DNA from: a virus
Length of the DNA stretch: 25,006 bases
Virus record (IMG/VR): IMGVR_UViG_3300030099_001072
Coordinates: 1 to 25,006 of that record
Direction: 5' to 3' (one strand)
Shown in pieces: positions 6,221 through 14,594 of this stretch. The notes under the pieces are model-generated. The model was not told the origin of the DNA, ran no database searches, and saw nothing but the letters and a program-made list of their open reading frames with translations. The position numbers and the translations under genes were made by a program. Each line of letters opens with the position of its first letter. Position 1 is the stretch's first letter.

Positions 6221-6886
6221 ATGTTAACAACTACGATATATAAAAAAAATATTTTTGAATTAGAAAATTATCAATTCAAAATATTAAAACCCAGTACAAA
6301 TAAAAAGCTTGGAAAAAAAGTTTTAAAAGGCAAATACAAAGATTATAAATTTGTAACTTTAACACTTGTAGAGCGTGAGACATGCCCAAAAGATTGTTTG
6401 CATTGGTCAGATTGTTACGGCAATAATATGCCCTTTGCTCATCGAATAAGTGCAAAAAATGTACAGCTGTTAGAGCAAAGAATATATAACGATTTATTAA
6501 ATAGTTCTAATCAACTTTTATTAATTCGATTGCATATATTAGGCGATTTTTTTAGCGTCAAATATGTAAAATTCTGGCGTAAAATGTTAAACACTTTCAA
6601 TAATATTGCTTTATATGGATATACAGCAAATAACATTAAATCATCTATTCCATTATCTAGAGCAATTGCAAAAGAGATAATTAAATTAAATGATAGTGAT
6701 AATTGTCATATTAGATTTTCTAATGATCTAACCGCTTCATTTAGTGCGAATTCATACGACGTTGTTAAACCTGTTAAAGGCGTATCAATATTATGCCCAG
6801 TTCAAGAAAATAAAACCGCTAATTGTGGAACTTGCGGTTTATGTTGGAATCAAAAAGACCAACAAATAATATTTAAAACGCATTAA
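6221..6886 (+). CDS. Cys-rich GP88-like phage protein
   Basis: The 221-residue protein carries motifs of the phage GP88-like family: TLTLVERETCPKDC with C55, C59 and C65, then LHILGDFFS (104-112), LYGYTA (131-136) and a C-terminal CPVQ...CGTCGLCW block with C192, C202, C205 and C208. The cysteine arrangement implies metal or iron-sulfur binding. Some phage families with this layout have been compared with radical-SAM-like folds, but no activity is established. It is monocistronic between terminators at 6149 and 6913. It is very AT-rich and ends at the boundary with the more GC-rich late block. Confidence 0.6.
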   Translation: MLTTTIYKKNIFELENYQFKILKPSTNKKLGKKVLKGKYKDYKFVTLTLVERETCPKDCLHWSDCYGNNMPFAHRISAKNVQLLEQRIYNDLLNSSNQLLLIRLHILGDFFSVKYVKFWRKMLNTFNNIALYGYTANNIKSSIPLSRAIAKEIIKLNDSDNCHIRFSNDLTASFSANSYDVVKPVKGVSILCPVQENKTANCGTCGLCWNQKDQQIIFKTH

Positions 6887-6889
6887 CTT

Positions 6890-7019
6890 TAACAGCTGTT
6901 AGAAGCTTATAGAACGCCGTTAATTATTTACGGCGTTTTTTATGTTTTAAATAGTTAAACACAGCCCAACGGGACGCAAACAGCTGTTTAAAACCTACGG
7001 CGTAATATTTACAGCTGTA
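6890..7019. repeat. Three CAGCTG-centred palindromes
   Basis: TAACAGCTGTTA (6890-6901), AAACAGCTGTTT (6978-6989) and TACAGCTGTA (7010-7019) are perfect palindromes within 130 nt of non-coding DNA. Spacings are uneven. They could bind a dimeric regulator or packaging/replication protein. They flank the terminator at 6913. Confidence 0.55.
6913..6941 (+). terminator. Intrinsic terminator
   Basis: AACGCCGT (6913-6920) pairs with ACGGCGTT (6930-6937) around a 9-nt AT loop, followed by T residues to 6941. It ends the GP88-like gene and region 1. Confidence 0.85.
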
Positions 7020-7314
7020 GAACCTTGAACCGAGAACCGCGAATCAAAAACCTTGGAGAAATTAAAAAGCAATTTGGATAACTTGCCGAGATCCACGAAT
7101 CAACATCCCGGAAGCTTCGGACGGAACGTAAAATAAAACGGCATCAGGACGCCAAATAAAGAGCCTTGAAGCGTGTAAAATTGTTCAAGAGACTCCAACA
7201 AATAAAGGTTAATTTATACGGCTAGAATCAATTATTTTTTACAATTTTTTCACGGCACAGCGGTCTGCGGTACGGCCACAAGGTGCAAGTTTTTCACAAA
7301 TATTCACATATAAT
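6942..7314. other. Non-coding inter-block region
   Basis: No frame longer than a few codons with a ribosome binding site is seen on either strand. The stretch includes two of the CAGCTG palindromes and a truncated copy of the sequence around the 5399 terminator (6987-7006). It also holds short imperfect repeats such as AACCTTGA/AACCTTGG and CGCGAATC/CACGAATC, and an isolated GC-rich patch at about 7250-7285. I see no tRNA cloverleaf. It could hold a packaging (cos/pac) site, an origin or a small RNA. Confidence 0.5.
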
Positions 7315-7342
7315 TTGAAATAGCCGTTAACTATATTATAAT
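7315..7342 (+). promoter_or_regulatory. Sigma70-like promoter for the late block
   Basis: TTGAAA (7315-7320) and TATAAT (7337-7342) are 16 nt apart, the best -35/-10 pair I found in the window. The start point would be near 7349, giving a leader of about 37 nt before the large terminase. Confidence 0.6.
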
Positions 7343-7372
7343 AAGCGATAAATGGCATAAAATAATATAGCT

Positions 7373-7384
7373 TAGGGGCCCCTA
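7373..7384 (+). promoter_or_regulatory. 12-bp palindrome over the terminase ribosome binding site
   Basis: TAGGGGCCCCTA is a perfect palindrome one base before the ATG at 7386. Its AGGGG half is the only Shine-Dalgarno-like sequence for that gene. It could be a protein binding site or could limit ribosome access in the RNA. Confidence 0.45.
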
Positions 7385-7385
7385 C

Positions 7386-8840
7386 ATGGATGGTAATAGA
7401 CACGACGAGAGACGCTTAAAACTAGAACTAAGACTAGCTCAGTTAGAGAAGAATGAAGCTTGTAAAAATAACTTTTTATCATTCGTTAAAACCATATGGC
7501 CGTCTTTCATTCAAGGGCGTCATCATGAAATCATTGCAGAAAAGTTAGAACGAGTTGCGAATGGGGAACTAAAGAGACTTATTATCAACATGGCACCAAG
7601 ACACACGAAATCAGAGTTCGCATCCTTTTTGTTTCCGGCATGGATGATGGGCAGAAACCCAAATATGAAAATCATTCAGGCCACACACACGACAGAGCTT
7701 GCAGTAAATTTTGGACGTAAGGTGAAAAACCTTTTGGACACGGATGAGTTTCATGAAGTTTTTCCAGAAGTTAAACTTGCAGCTGACAGTAAAGCGTCAG
7801 GAAGGTGGGATACAAATAAGGGCGGTATGTATTATGCCGTTGGTGTGGGATCAAACTTAGCTGGTCGTGGTGGTGATCTTGTTATTATCGACGATCCACA
7901 CTCAGAACAGACTGCGATGAGCAACAACGGTTTTGAAGATGCATGGGATTGGTACACTGGGGGCCCCCGACAGAGACTACAACCCGGTGGCACAATCGTT
8001 TTGGTGCAGACCCGGTGGTCCGAAAAGGATTTAACTGGTCAGTTAATGCGTTCTATGGCTAAAGACCCGTTGGCCGATCAGTGGGAAATCGTGGAACTTC
8101 CTGCAATATTCGATAACGGTGAGCCGTGTTGGCCCGAATACTGGAGCTTGAAAGATTTGACGGCTGTAAAAGCGTCAATACCTCCGAGCAAATGGAACGC
8201 CCAGTATCAGCAGCAGCCAACGGGCGAAGAGAATGCCATCATTAAGCGTGAATGGTGGCAAAGATGGGAAAAAACAAGCGTACCGAACCTGCAATATGTC
8301 ATTCAGAGTTACGATACGGCTTTCTCAAAGCGTGAAACAGCGGATTTTAGTGCGATTACAACGTGGGGCGTGTTCTATCCAGAAGAAGAAGGCGGTCAAC
8401 CCGCTCTAATCTTGCTTGATAGCAAAAAAGGACGATGGGATTTTCCAGAATTAAAGGAATTAGCGTTAGAAATGTATAAATATTGGGACCCAGAGACAGT
8501 AATCGTTGAAGCTAAGGCGTCAGGGATGCCCTTGACCCACGAATTACGGAACATGGGCATTCCAGTTGTCAATTTTACACCGAGTAAAGGTAACGATAAG
8601 GTGTCAAGGGTACATTCTGTGTCCCCGTTGTTTGAAGCTGGGATGGTTTGGGCCCCCGATGAAACTTTTGCAGACGAAATGATAGAAGAGGTTGCAGCTT
8701 TTCCAAATGGAGAGTATGATGACCTTGTAGATAGTATGACACAAGCCTTAATGAGGTACCGTCAGGGTAATTTTGTACAGTTACCGAGTGACGATTGGGG
8801 CGAAGAGGTTGATTCTGTCAAAGTAAGAGCGTATTATTGA
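7386..8840 (+). CDS. terL: Terminase large subunit
   Basis: The 484-residue protein is the ATP-driven DNA packaging motor with headful or cos nuclease. The ATPase has a deviant Walker A PRHTKSE (71-77), Walker B VIIDDPH (166-172) and a coupling motif near TIVLVQTRWS (203-212). The RNase H-like nuclease has D310 (SYDTAF), E375 (VIVEAKASG) and D445/D446/D449 (YDDLVDS). All key residues are present and the length is normal. It is the first gene of the late block. The nearest small-terminase candidate is 6.5 kb upstream with unrelated genes between. GGGGGCCCCC (7959-7968) and another GGGCCC (8650) occur inside the gene. Confidence 0.95.
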   Translation: MDGNRHDERRLKLELRLAQLEKNEACKNNFLSFVKTIWPSFIQGRHHEIIAEKLERVANGELKRLIINMAPRHTKSEFASFLFPAWMMGRNPNMKIIQATHTTELAVNFGRKVKNLLDTDEFHEVFPEVKLAADSKASGRWDTNKGGMYYAVGVGSNLAGRGGDLVIIDDPHSEQTAMSNNGFEDAWDWYTGGPRQRLQPGGTIVLVQTRWSEKDLTGQLMRSMAKDPLADQWEIVELPAIFDNGEPCWPEYWSLKDLTAVKASIPPSKWNAQYQQQPTGEENAIIKREWWQRWEKTSVPNLQYVIQSYDTAFSKRETADFSAITTWGVFYPEEEGGQPALILLDSKKGRWDFPELKELALEMYKYWDPETVIVEAKASGMPLTHELRNMGIPVVNFTPSKGNDKVSRVHSVSPLFEAGMVWAPDETFADEMIEEVAAFPNGEYDDLVDSMTQALMRYRQGNFVQLPSDDWGEEVDSVKVRAYY

Positions 8841-8847
8841 GGGTAAA

Positions 8848-9258
8848 ATGGCTAAATCAGTAGTAAAAAATGCAAATAAAGAAACTATAGAAGAGCTACC
8901 AGAAATCGATATTTTTGATCGTTTAATGGAAACAACGGTACAGCCTGAAGTGTTTGATCTAAGAGAAGAACAGTATGAGGGTATGGCACCACCTCTTTAT
9001 GACGTCGATGTCGATGATATTACTTACCAAGCCCCGACAGAACTACCGATGGAATCAGAAGGCATTCGCTCTATTGGACTAGAAAGTGGAGGTAATGCTG
9101 GTATTGAAACTTTGAAACAAACAACTATACAGCTACAAGAGATGCCGCCTGACAGGAACATGACTGTCCTGCAAAGAATGATGAAACAAGCAGGGGCCCC
9201 GGCCCAGGACCCACGGCTCTTGGCTCAAGTGTCACAAGTCTTAGGAAGAGATGACTAG
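8848..9258 (+). CDS. 136-residue protein between terminase and effector, unknown function
   Basis: Starts after TTGAGGGTAAA. The protein is acidic and proline-rich, with low-complexity linkers and no fold signature. Its C-terminus (TVLQRMMKQAGAPAQDPRLL) forms a helix with an APAQDP turn. It overlaps the start of the 972-residue gene by 8 nt, so the two are probably co-translated. It might be a chaperone, a tether or a virion component for that neighbour, which is inference from position alone. Confidence 0.65.
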   Translation: MAKSVVKNANKETIEELPEIDIFDRLMETTVQPEVFDLREEQYEGMAPPLYDVDVDDITYQAPTELPMESEGIRSIGLESGGNAGIETLKQTTIQLQEMPPDRNMTVLQRMMKQAGAPAQDPRLLAQVSQVLGRDD

Positions 9259-12169
9259 CTATTTAGCACAACAGCAAGCCTACAAAGAAGATCCGGAAGC
9301 ATTTGCGGAAGGGCAATATTTTGGTGCTTCTATGATGCCCGGCACAGGTGAAGCCATAGCGGCTTATGAACTACCGGGTATTTTATCTCTTGGCGGAGGA
9401 ATGATACAAAGCGGCGATCCTTTAAAAGCTCTTGGTGGAGCTGGACTTATAACTTTGGGCACAGCTGCCACTCTACCAATAGTAGGTCCCGGAGCTAAAT
9501 TTTTAAAAAAAGGACTTGAAGGTTTTATTCCTTACCTTGGACCAAAACCAGCAGCGGAGGGTGTAGACACTTCTGTTTTAATGTCACAATTTGGTAATGA
9601 CCCTACAAAATTTGAGCCTAAAGGCAAAGTATCAGACACACAAAAAGCAAGAGAGCTAGGACAAGAAGAGCTGTTCCCTTCAGCTGTGAAAAAAGAAGAT
9701 CAGAAAGAAGAATTAAGTTTTGCTACAAAAGGTGATGAAACATATAGTTTGGGGCCCGGAAGTTTGTTTAACCCAGAAACAAAACAAGGACGTAAACTTT
9801 TAATTGTATCATGCAGTGATAAGAAGTGTCCTGATGATAAAAATATGAAAGCGATAGATAGATATTTGGGGCCTGTCTTTCAGAGTTTAAGAAAGCAAGG
9901 CGTTCCAGAAAACGTAGATGTCGCTATTATGTCCGCGAAACACGGACTTATCACAGCAAACACTCCTTTAAAAAACTATAATGAAAAAATGTCTGTGGCT
10001 AAAGCACAGGCGTTTAAAAACGATCCTGATCAATTAAACAGGATAAAAAACACAATGACAGGGTATGACGATGTGATTGTGCAAGGCGGATCTTTGTATA
10101 AGGATGTTATAAGAGCAGCTGCGGGAGACTTGAAAATCAATGAGATACCGGGCGGCAGGGGCATAGGCGATCAGCGTAAGTCTGTTATAAATGCAATAAA
10201 AACACCTTTCAGCAAAATAGACACACCTGTATATCATTACACAAAGAAAGCAAAAGAGGGCTTTACTGAATTTAGATTACCCGACGATGATCCTGATCCT
10301 TTATCAGTATTAGGTGTTCATGTTGGATCAACACCAAAGGCAGCGAAAGATAGGTACGTTGCTACTGTTTATGGACCAGCTGTTAAAACTTACTATAGAC
10401 AAGGTATGGATCTTGATACAGCTATAAAAAAAACAGAAAAAGAATATGGTGCTGATCAAATTATTTATAATCAACCAGGTAAAGATATTAGTCCCGGTAG
10501 TGTGCCTTTAAAGGCTGATTTAAGTAAACCATTTTTAAATCCAGAAACAAAAAAACCATTTACAGAAAGTGAGCTTTTTAGGCTTTTAGAAAAGCCTGAT
10601 GATGTTATGGACACAGTCATTTATGAAAGAACTGTTGATAATGCAAAAGAATTGAGAAAACTTTTATCTAAAAAAGGTTTCACTCATATTCCTTATGTGA
10701 ATGATTTTGAAGATGCAGGAAACTTATCTTACATCATGCTGGTAGACAGGCCAAAGGGTACCACAAAGGTATTGCAGAGCCCATTCGCTAAAAAAGATCC
10801 CTCCGCAGCGGATGATCCAGATATTATGAAGCAGGAAGGCGGCGTGGTTGAAATGAAAGACAAGGCAATCAATATGAACCGTGGCCCACGGGGCATAGGA
10901 CCTTTTGCACAGTATCTTGAAACTGGAGGTGAGGTTCAGCCAGAAAGAAATATATTTGAAGAGCAAGCTCCAAAAATAGTCCCTGCCAAAACAGAGGCAG
11001 AGGCTCTATCAGAACTTGCTGACCAAGAAATGGGTTTAGAATTAATTAACAGAGTAGGCTCCGATCCACTGGCTTATAAAATGATGCAAGCTGGTTTAAG
11101 AGATAATAGAACATTGTCTGATTTTTTAACAATATATCCAACAGTTACGGACGACATGACCGAAAAACAAAGAAAGGATTCTTTAACAGAACAGATAAGA
11201 GGCCTCGGACTTGCTCAAGGTATGTATTTTCCTTTGGATAATATGGTAGTAGTAGCCCCAATGAACGTAGCAGATGATTATTTTCAAAGTCCTACTGACA
11301 TGATAATTATGCACGAAATTTTGCACAAGGGAGCAGAGACTTTAAAAAAAGATCCTAACGTAAATATAAAATCTTTAAGAGAAAAGTTAGACACAGATGA
11401 CTATGCAAACATAGGTGATGAAACAAAACCGGGTCGTGCTGAACATAGATACATTCAAGCTATAGTTAACAAAGCTTATGTAGATAATATGCTAACACAG
11501 TCTTCAATTTACGCTAACAGAGCTATTAATGAGGCTCGAAAAATTTTAAATGATCCAAAATCTGATGATTTTAAAAAAGAGCTTGCAGAAGATGCGATAA
11601 AATTTGAATCTAAATATGTAGAGAGAAATCAAAAGAGAGCTTTATTAAAAGAAATTAGACGATCTACAGACTTTTACATGGAACAATCAGGTAAAGATAA
11701 ATTTAAACAATCAATGAATAAAATGTTTCCGAACAAAGGTTTATTTGATGAGGACGCAGAGGATGTAGAAAATAATTTTACATTAAAAGAATTAAAACAA
11801 ATATTTAATTTACTCAACACGACGATGTTGGACCAACCAGGCACTAAAGAATTTGCTTTAGAAATGTCAAAGTCAGCTCCGGCTGGAGCATCAATCAAAG
11901 GTTATTCAGATCTTTTTCCTACTCAGTTTGCAGATCCAACCAAACCTTATTTCAACGAAGAAAGAAAAAGAACATATGACTTAGAAGGAATTGAGGACCC
12001 AAGCTATATTCAAGTGATGAGTGCAAGAAGTAAATATTTAGAAAAAATGAGAAAAGATAGAGAAAAACAAAATAAGGCTAAAGGCGGCGTAGTTGAAATG
12101 AAAGATAAAGCTGTTAATATGTACAGAGGTACACAAGGTATTGAACCTTTTATCAAATATATGGTATAG
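9251..12169 (+). CDS. Multidomain polyvalent-type protein: YaaA/DUF6884-like, ART-like and HEXXH peptidase
   Basis: This 972-residue protein has several regions. Residues 25-95 are Gly/Ala-rich and hydrophobic, possibly membrane-active. Residues 181-310 (LLIVSCSDKK at 183-192, AIMSAKHGLI at 225-234, VIVQGGSLY at 275-283) resemble DUF6884/YaaA-like domains. Residues 326-512 (VYHYT, FTEFR, LGVHVGST, KGFTHIPYVND, LSYIMLVD) resemble the ADP-ribosyltransferase-like domain of phage polyvalent proteins. HEILH at 688-692 is a zinc-peptidase HEXXH motif, with AEHRY at 730-734 as a possible third ligand. GGVVEMKDKA (530-539) recurs, nearly intact, at 945-954. The gene lies between terminase and portal, so the product is probably a virion protein delivered with DNA. 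Each domain call is from motif reading only. Confidence 0.65.
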   Translation: MTSYLAQQQAYKEDPEAFAEGQYFGASMMPGTGEAIAAYELPGILSLGGGMIQSGDPLKALGGAGLITLGTAATLPIVGPGAKFLKKGLEGFIPYLGPKPAAEGVDTSVLMSQFGNDPTKFEPKGKVSDTQKARELGQEELFPSAVKKEDQKEELSFATKGDETYSLGPGSLFNPETKQGRKLLIVSCSDKKCPDDKNMKAIDRYLGPVFQSLRKQGVPENVDVAIMSAKHGLITANTPLKNYNEKMSVAKAQAFKNDPDQLNRIKNTMTGYDDVIVQGGSLYKDVIRAAAGDLKINEIPGGRGIGDQRKSVINAIKTPFSKIDTPVYHYTKKAKEGFTEFRLPDDDPDPLSVLGVHVGSTPKAAKDRYVATVYGPAVKTYYRQGMDLDTAIKKTEKEYGADQIIYNQPGKDISPGSVPLKADLSKPFLNPETKKPFTESELFRLLEKPDDVMDTVIYERTVDNAKELRKLLSKKGFTHIPYVNDFEDAGNLSYIMLVDRPKGTTKVLQSPFAKKDPSAADDPDIMKQEGGVVEMKDKAINMNRGPRGIGPFAQYLETGGEVQPERNIFEEQAPKIVPAKTEAEALSELADQEMGLELINRVGSDPLAYKMMQAGLRDNRTLSDFLTIYPTVTDDMTEKQRKDSLTEQIRGLGLAQGMYFPLDNMVVVAPMNVADDYFQSPTDMIIMHEILHKGAETLKKDPNVNIKSLREKLDTDDYANIGDETKPGRAEHRYIQAIVNKAYVDNMLTQSSIYANRAINEARKILNDPKSDDFKKELAEDAIKFESKYVERNQKRALLKEIRRSTDFYMEQSGKDKFKQSMNKMFPNKGLFDEDAEDVENNFTLKELKQIFNLLNTTMLDQPGTKEFALEMSKSAPAGASIKGYSDLFPTQFADPTKPYFNEERKRTYDLEGIEDPSYIQVMSARSKYLEKMRKDREKQNKAKGGVVEMKDKAVNMYRGTQGIEPFIKYMV

Positions 12170-12188
12170 TTCTCGGAAGGAGACTTAG

Positions 12189-14594
12189 ATGGCAGATAAA
12201 CCAAGCATGGTGGACAAAGTTCCAACTCAACTTGATGAACAAGAACTGAAAGCTGAAATGGATGTTGAAATTCCTGAAGCAATGGACATTGACGAAATAC
12301 CAGACAATGTAGAGATTATGGAAGAAGAAGACGGCAGCGTAGTCGTTGATTTTGACCCTCGTGAAGATAAGGGTATGGACGGTGACTTTTATGCTAACTT
12401 AGCAGAAGATATGTCCGATGAAGAGCTTGGCCGTTTGTCAGGTGAGTTAACATCAGAATTTGAAGAAAACAAAAGCAGTAGACAGGAGTGGGAAGATGCC
12501 TTTGCCAATGGTCTTGAATTACTCGGATTTAGTTACGAAGAAAGATCCCAACCCTTTAGGGGTGCCAGCGGAGTTACGCACCCATTACTTGCAGAGTCCG
12601 CTACACAGTTTCAAGCACAAGCTTTCAATGAGCTCCTTCCACCGGGCGGTCCAGTTAGAACTCTTGTTATGGGATCAAGCACACCAGAAAAAGAAGATCA
12701 GGCTCAAAGAGTAAAAGAATTTATGAATTACTACATAACTTCGGTTATGGAGGAATATACACCTGAATTTGATCAAATGCTGTTCTATTTGCCCCTTGCA
12801 GGGTCAACCTTCAAAAAAGTTTACTATGATGAGAACTTAGACAGAGCTGTCAGCAAGTTTATACCAGCTGAAGACTTAGTTGTGCCATATAGCACATCTG
12901 ATCTAGAGACCTGTCCTAATATTACTCATGTTGTCAAAATGAGCTTGAATGACCTTAGAAAGAGGCAATTATCGGGCTTTTATAAGGATATACCTGTTAT
13001 TCCAGCACAAGGCGAGACTTCTTCTGTCAAAGAGGAGCTGGAACGTATAGACGGTATGTATGCATCAAATATTGATTATGATTGTACTTTACTTGAGTGT
13101 CATGTGGATTTAGATCTTGAAGGCTTTGAAGAACAAGACGAAGAGGGTGAAGCAACGGGAATCAAAGTACCTTATGTAGTCACTATATCTCAGGACAACG
13201 GACAGATACTATCAATACGCAGAAATTATAAAGAAGACGACGAGAAAAAGAAAAAGATACAATATTTTGTACATTACAAGTTTTTACCGGGGTTCGGGTT
13301 CTACGGACTAGGGTTAATCCATACAATAGGCGGACTATCCAGAACAGCAACAGCTGCACTAAGACAGTTGATTGATGCAGGTACGCTATCGAACTTACCA
13401 GCAGGATTTAAGGCCCGCGGCCTACGGATCAGGGACGATGATGAACCGTTACAGCCCGGAGAGTTTAGAGACGTCGATGCACCGGGCGGGGATATCAAAG
13501 CTAGTCTTATGTCTTTACCATTCAAGGGTCCAGACCAGACATTAATGGCATTGTTGGGGTTCGTAGTTGACGCTGGACGGCGATTCGCAACAATTACAGA
13601 CATGAAAGTAGGCGATGGTAATCAACAGGCGGCGGTCGGTACTACGATTGCTATGTTGGAACAAGGCTCACGGGTCATGTCAGCTGTTCACAAAAGATTG
13701 CACTACGCGATGAGATTAGAGTTTAAATTACTTTCTAACGTCATGGCTGAGTTTTTACCAGACAGTTATCCTTATACTATTGCAGGCGTGGATAGTTCAG
13801 TGAAGTCAGAGGACTTTGATGAAAGGGTCGATGTGCTACCTGTATCTAATCCTAACATCTTTTCACAGGCACAGAGGATTGCATTGGCACAGACCAAAAT
13901 GCAGATGGCCACAGCGGCACCTGAGATGCACAATATGTACGAGGTGTTTAGAGATATGTATGAGGCATTGGGTGTAAGAGATATTGACAGAATACTGAAA
14001 AGAACACCTGAGCCAGAAGCAGAGCCAAAAGACCCTGCATCAGAAAACATAGATGCTTTAGATATGTTACCGATGGTGGCTTTTGAAGGTCAAGATCATG
14101 AGGCCCACATCATGTCTCACATGGTTTTTGGATCAACGCCGCTTGTAGCAGGCACACCGCAGATTGCTGTGTCTTTACAGAAGCATATTATGGACCATGT
14201 AAGAATTAGTGCCAGAGAGAAAGCAGCTGTAGAGATGATACAAAGCAGTGGTGGTCAGGCCTTATCAGAAGAGCAGATGCTTGATGTAGAAGCTAAGACG
14301 GCACAATATGTTGCAGAGGGCATGACAGCCTTGAAACAATTAAGTGCTCAGTTATCAGCACCAGGACCTGATCCGTTAGTACAATTAAAAGAAAAGGAGC
14401 TACAAGTTAGAGCACAAGCTGAAGAGAACGATGCACAGATTGATGCGGCTAAACTAGGCCTTGAGCAACAGAAGGTACAGCAAAGAAGCGATCAGTTTGA
14501 TAAACGACTTGATAGTCAAGAAAGACAGACTGCTGCTAGAATTAATGCAGCTGAAAGGCGTGAAATGATGAAACAACAAAAAGGAGGTCAGTAA
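12189..14594 (+). CDS. Portal protein
   Basis: At 801 residues this has the size and layout of large portal proteins that form the dodecameric DNA gate at one capsid vertex. An acidic N-terminal tail (1-75) precedes the body. Conserved-looking segments include FRGASGVTHPLLAE, YLPLAGSTFKKVYYDE, FLPGFGFYGLGLIHTIGGLS and ITDMKVGDGNQQAAVGTT. The latter two suit the clip/wing and tunnel-helix region. The C-terminal 90 residues are a Gln/Glu/Arg-rich coiled coil, like the barrel of P22-type portals. GGAAGGAGACTTAG is a strong ribosome binding site. Position after terminase and before scaffold and coat agrees. Confidence 0.9.
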   Translation: MADKPSMVDKVPTQLDEQELKAEMDVEIPEAMDIDEIPDNVEIMEEEDGSVVVDFDPREDKGMDGDFYANLAEDMSDEELGRLSGELTSEFEENKSSRQEWEDAFANGLELLGFSYEERSQPFRGASGVTHPLLAESATQFQAQAFNELLPPGGPVRTLVMGSSTPEKEDQAQRVKEFMNYYITSVMEEYTPEFDQMLFYLPLAGSTFKKVYYDENLDRAVSKFIPAEDLVVPYSTSDLETCPNITHVVKMSLNDLRKRQLSGFYKDIPVIPAQGETSSVKEELERIDGMYASNIDYDCTLLECHVDLDLEGFEEQDEEGEATGIKVPYVVTISQDNGQILSIRRNYKEDDEKKKKIQYFVHYKFLPGFGFYGLGLIHTIGGLSRTATAALRQLIDAGTLSNLPAGFKARGLRIRDDDEPLQPGEFRDVDAPGGDIKASLMSLPFKGPDQTLMALLGFVVDAGRRFATITDMKVGDGNQQAAVGTTIAMLEQGSRVMSAVHKRLHYAMRLEFKLLSNVMAEFLPDSYPYTIAGVDSSVKSEDFDERVDVLPVSNPNIFSQAQRIALAQTKMQMATAAPEMHNMYEVFRDMYEALGVRDIDRILKRTPEPEAEPKDPASENIDALDMLPMVAFEGQDHEAHIMSHMVFGSTPLVAGTPQIAVSLQKHIMDHVRISAREKAAVEMIQSSGGQALSEEQMLDVEAKTAQYVAEGMTALKQLSAQLSAPGPDPLVQLKEKELQVRAQAEENDAQIDAAKLGLEQQKVQQRSDQFDKRLDSQERQTAARINAAERREMMKQQKGGQ

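Noticed and set aside
1-7097. GATCCACG shared by the window start (1-8) and 7090-7097
   Set aside because: An 8-base match with divergent flanks is at chance level in 25 kb; not a convincing terminal repeat or attachment site.
7160-7230. Possible tRNA-like segment around a GTTCAAGAG string
   Set aside because: The T-loop closing base does not pair and no acceptor or anticodon stem can be drawn.
10034-10966. Reverse-strand frames inside the 972-residue gene
   Set aside because: Cys/Phe-rich shadow translations without starts in good context.
12460-12714. 84-codon + strand frame inside the portal gene
   Set aside because: Fully nested in the portal reading frame, low-complexity translation, no upstream ribosome binding site of note.
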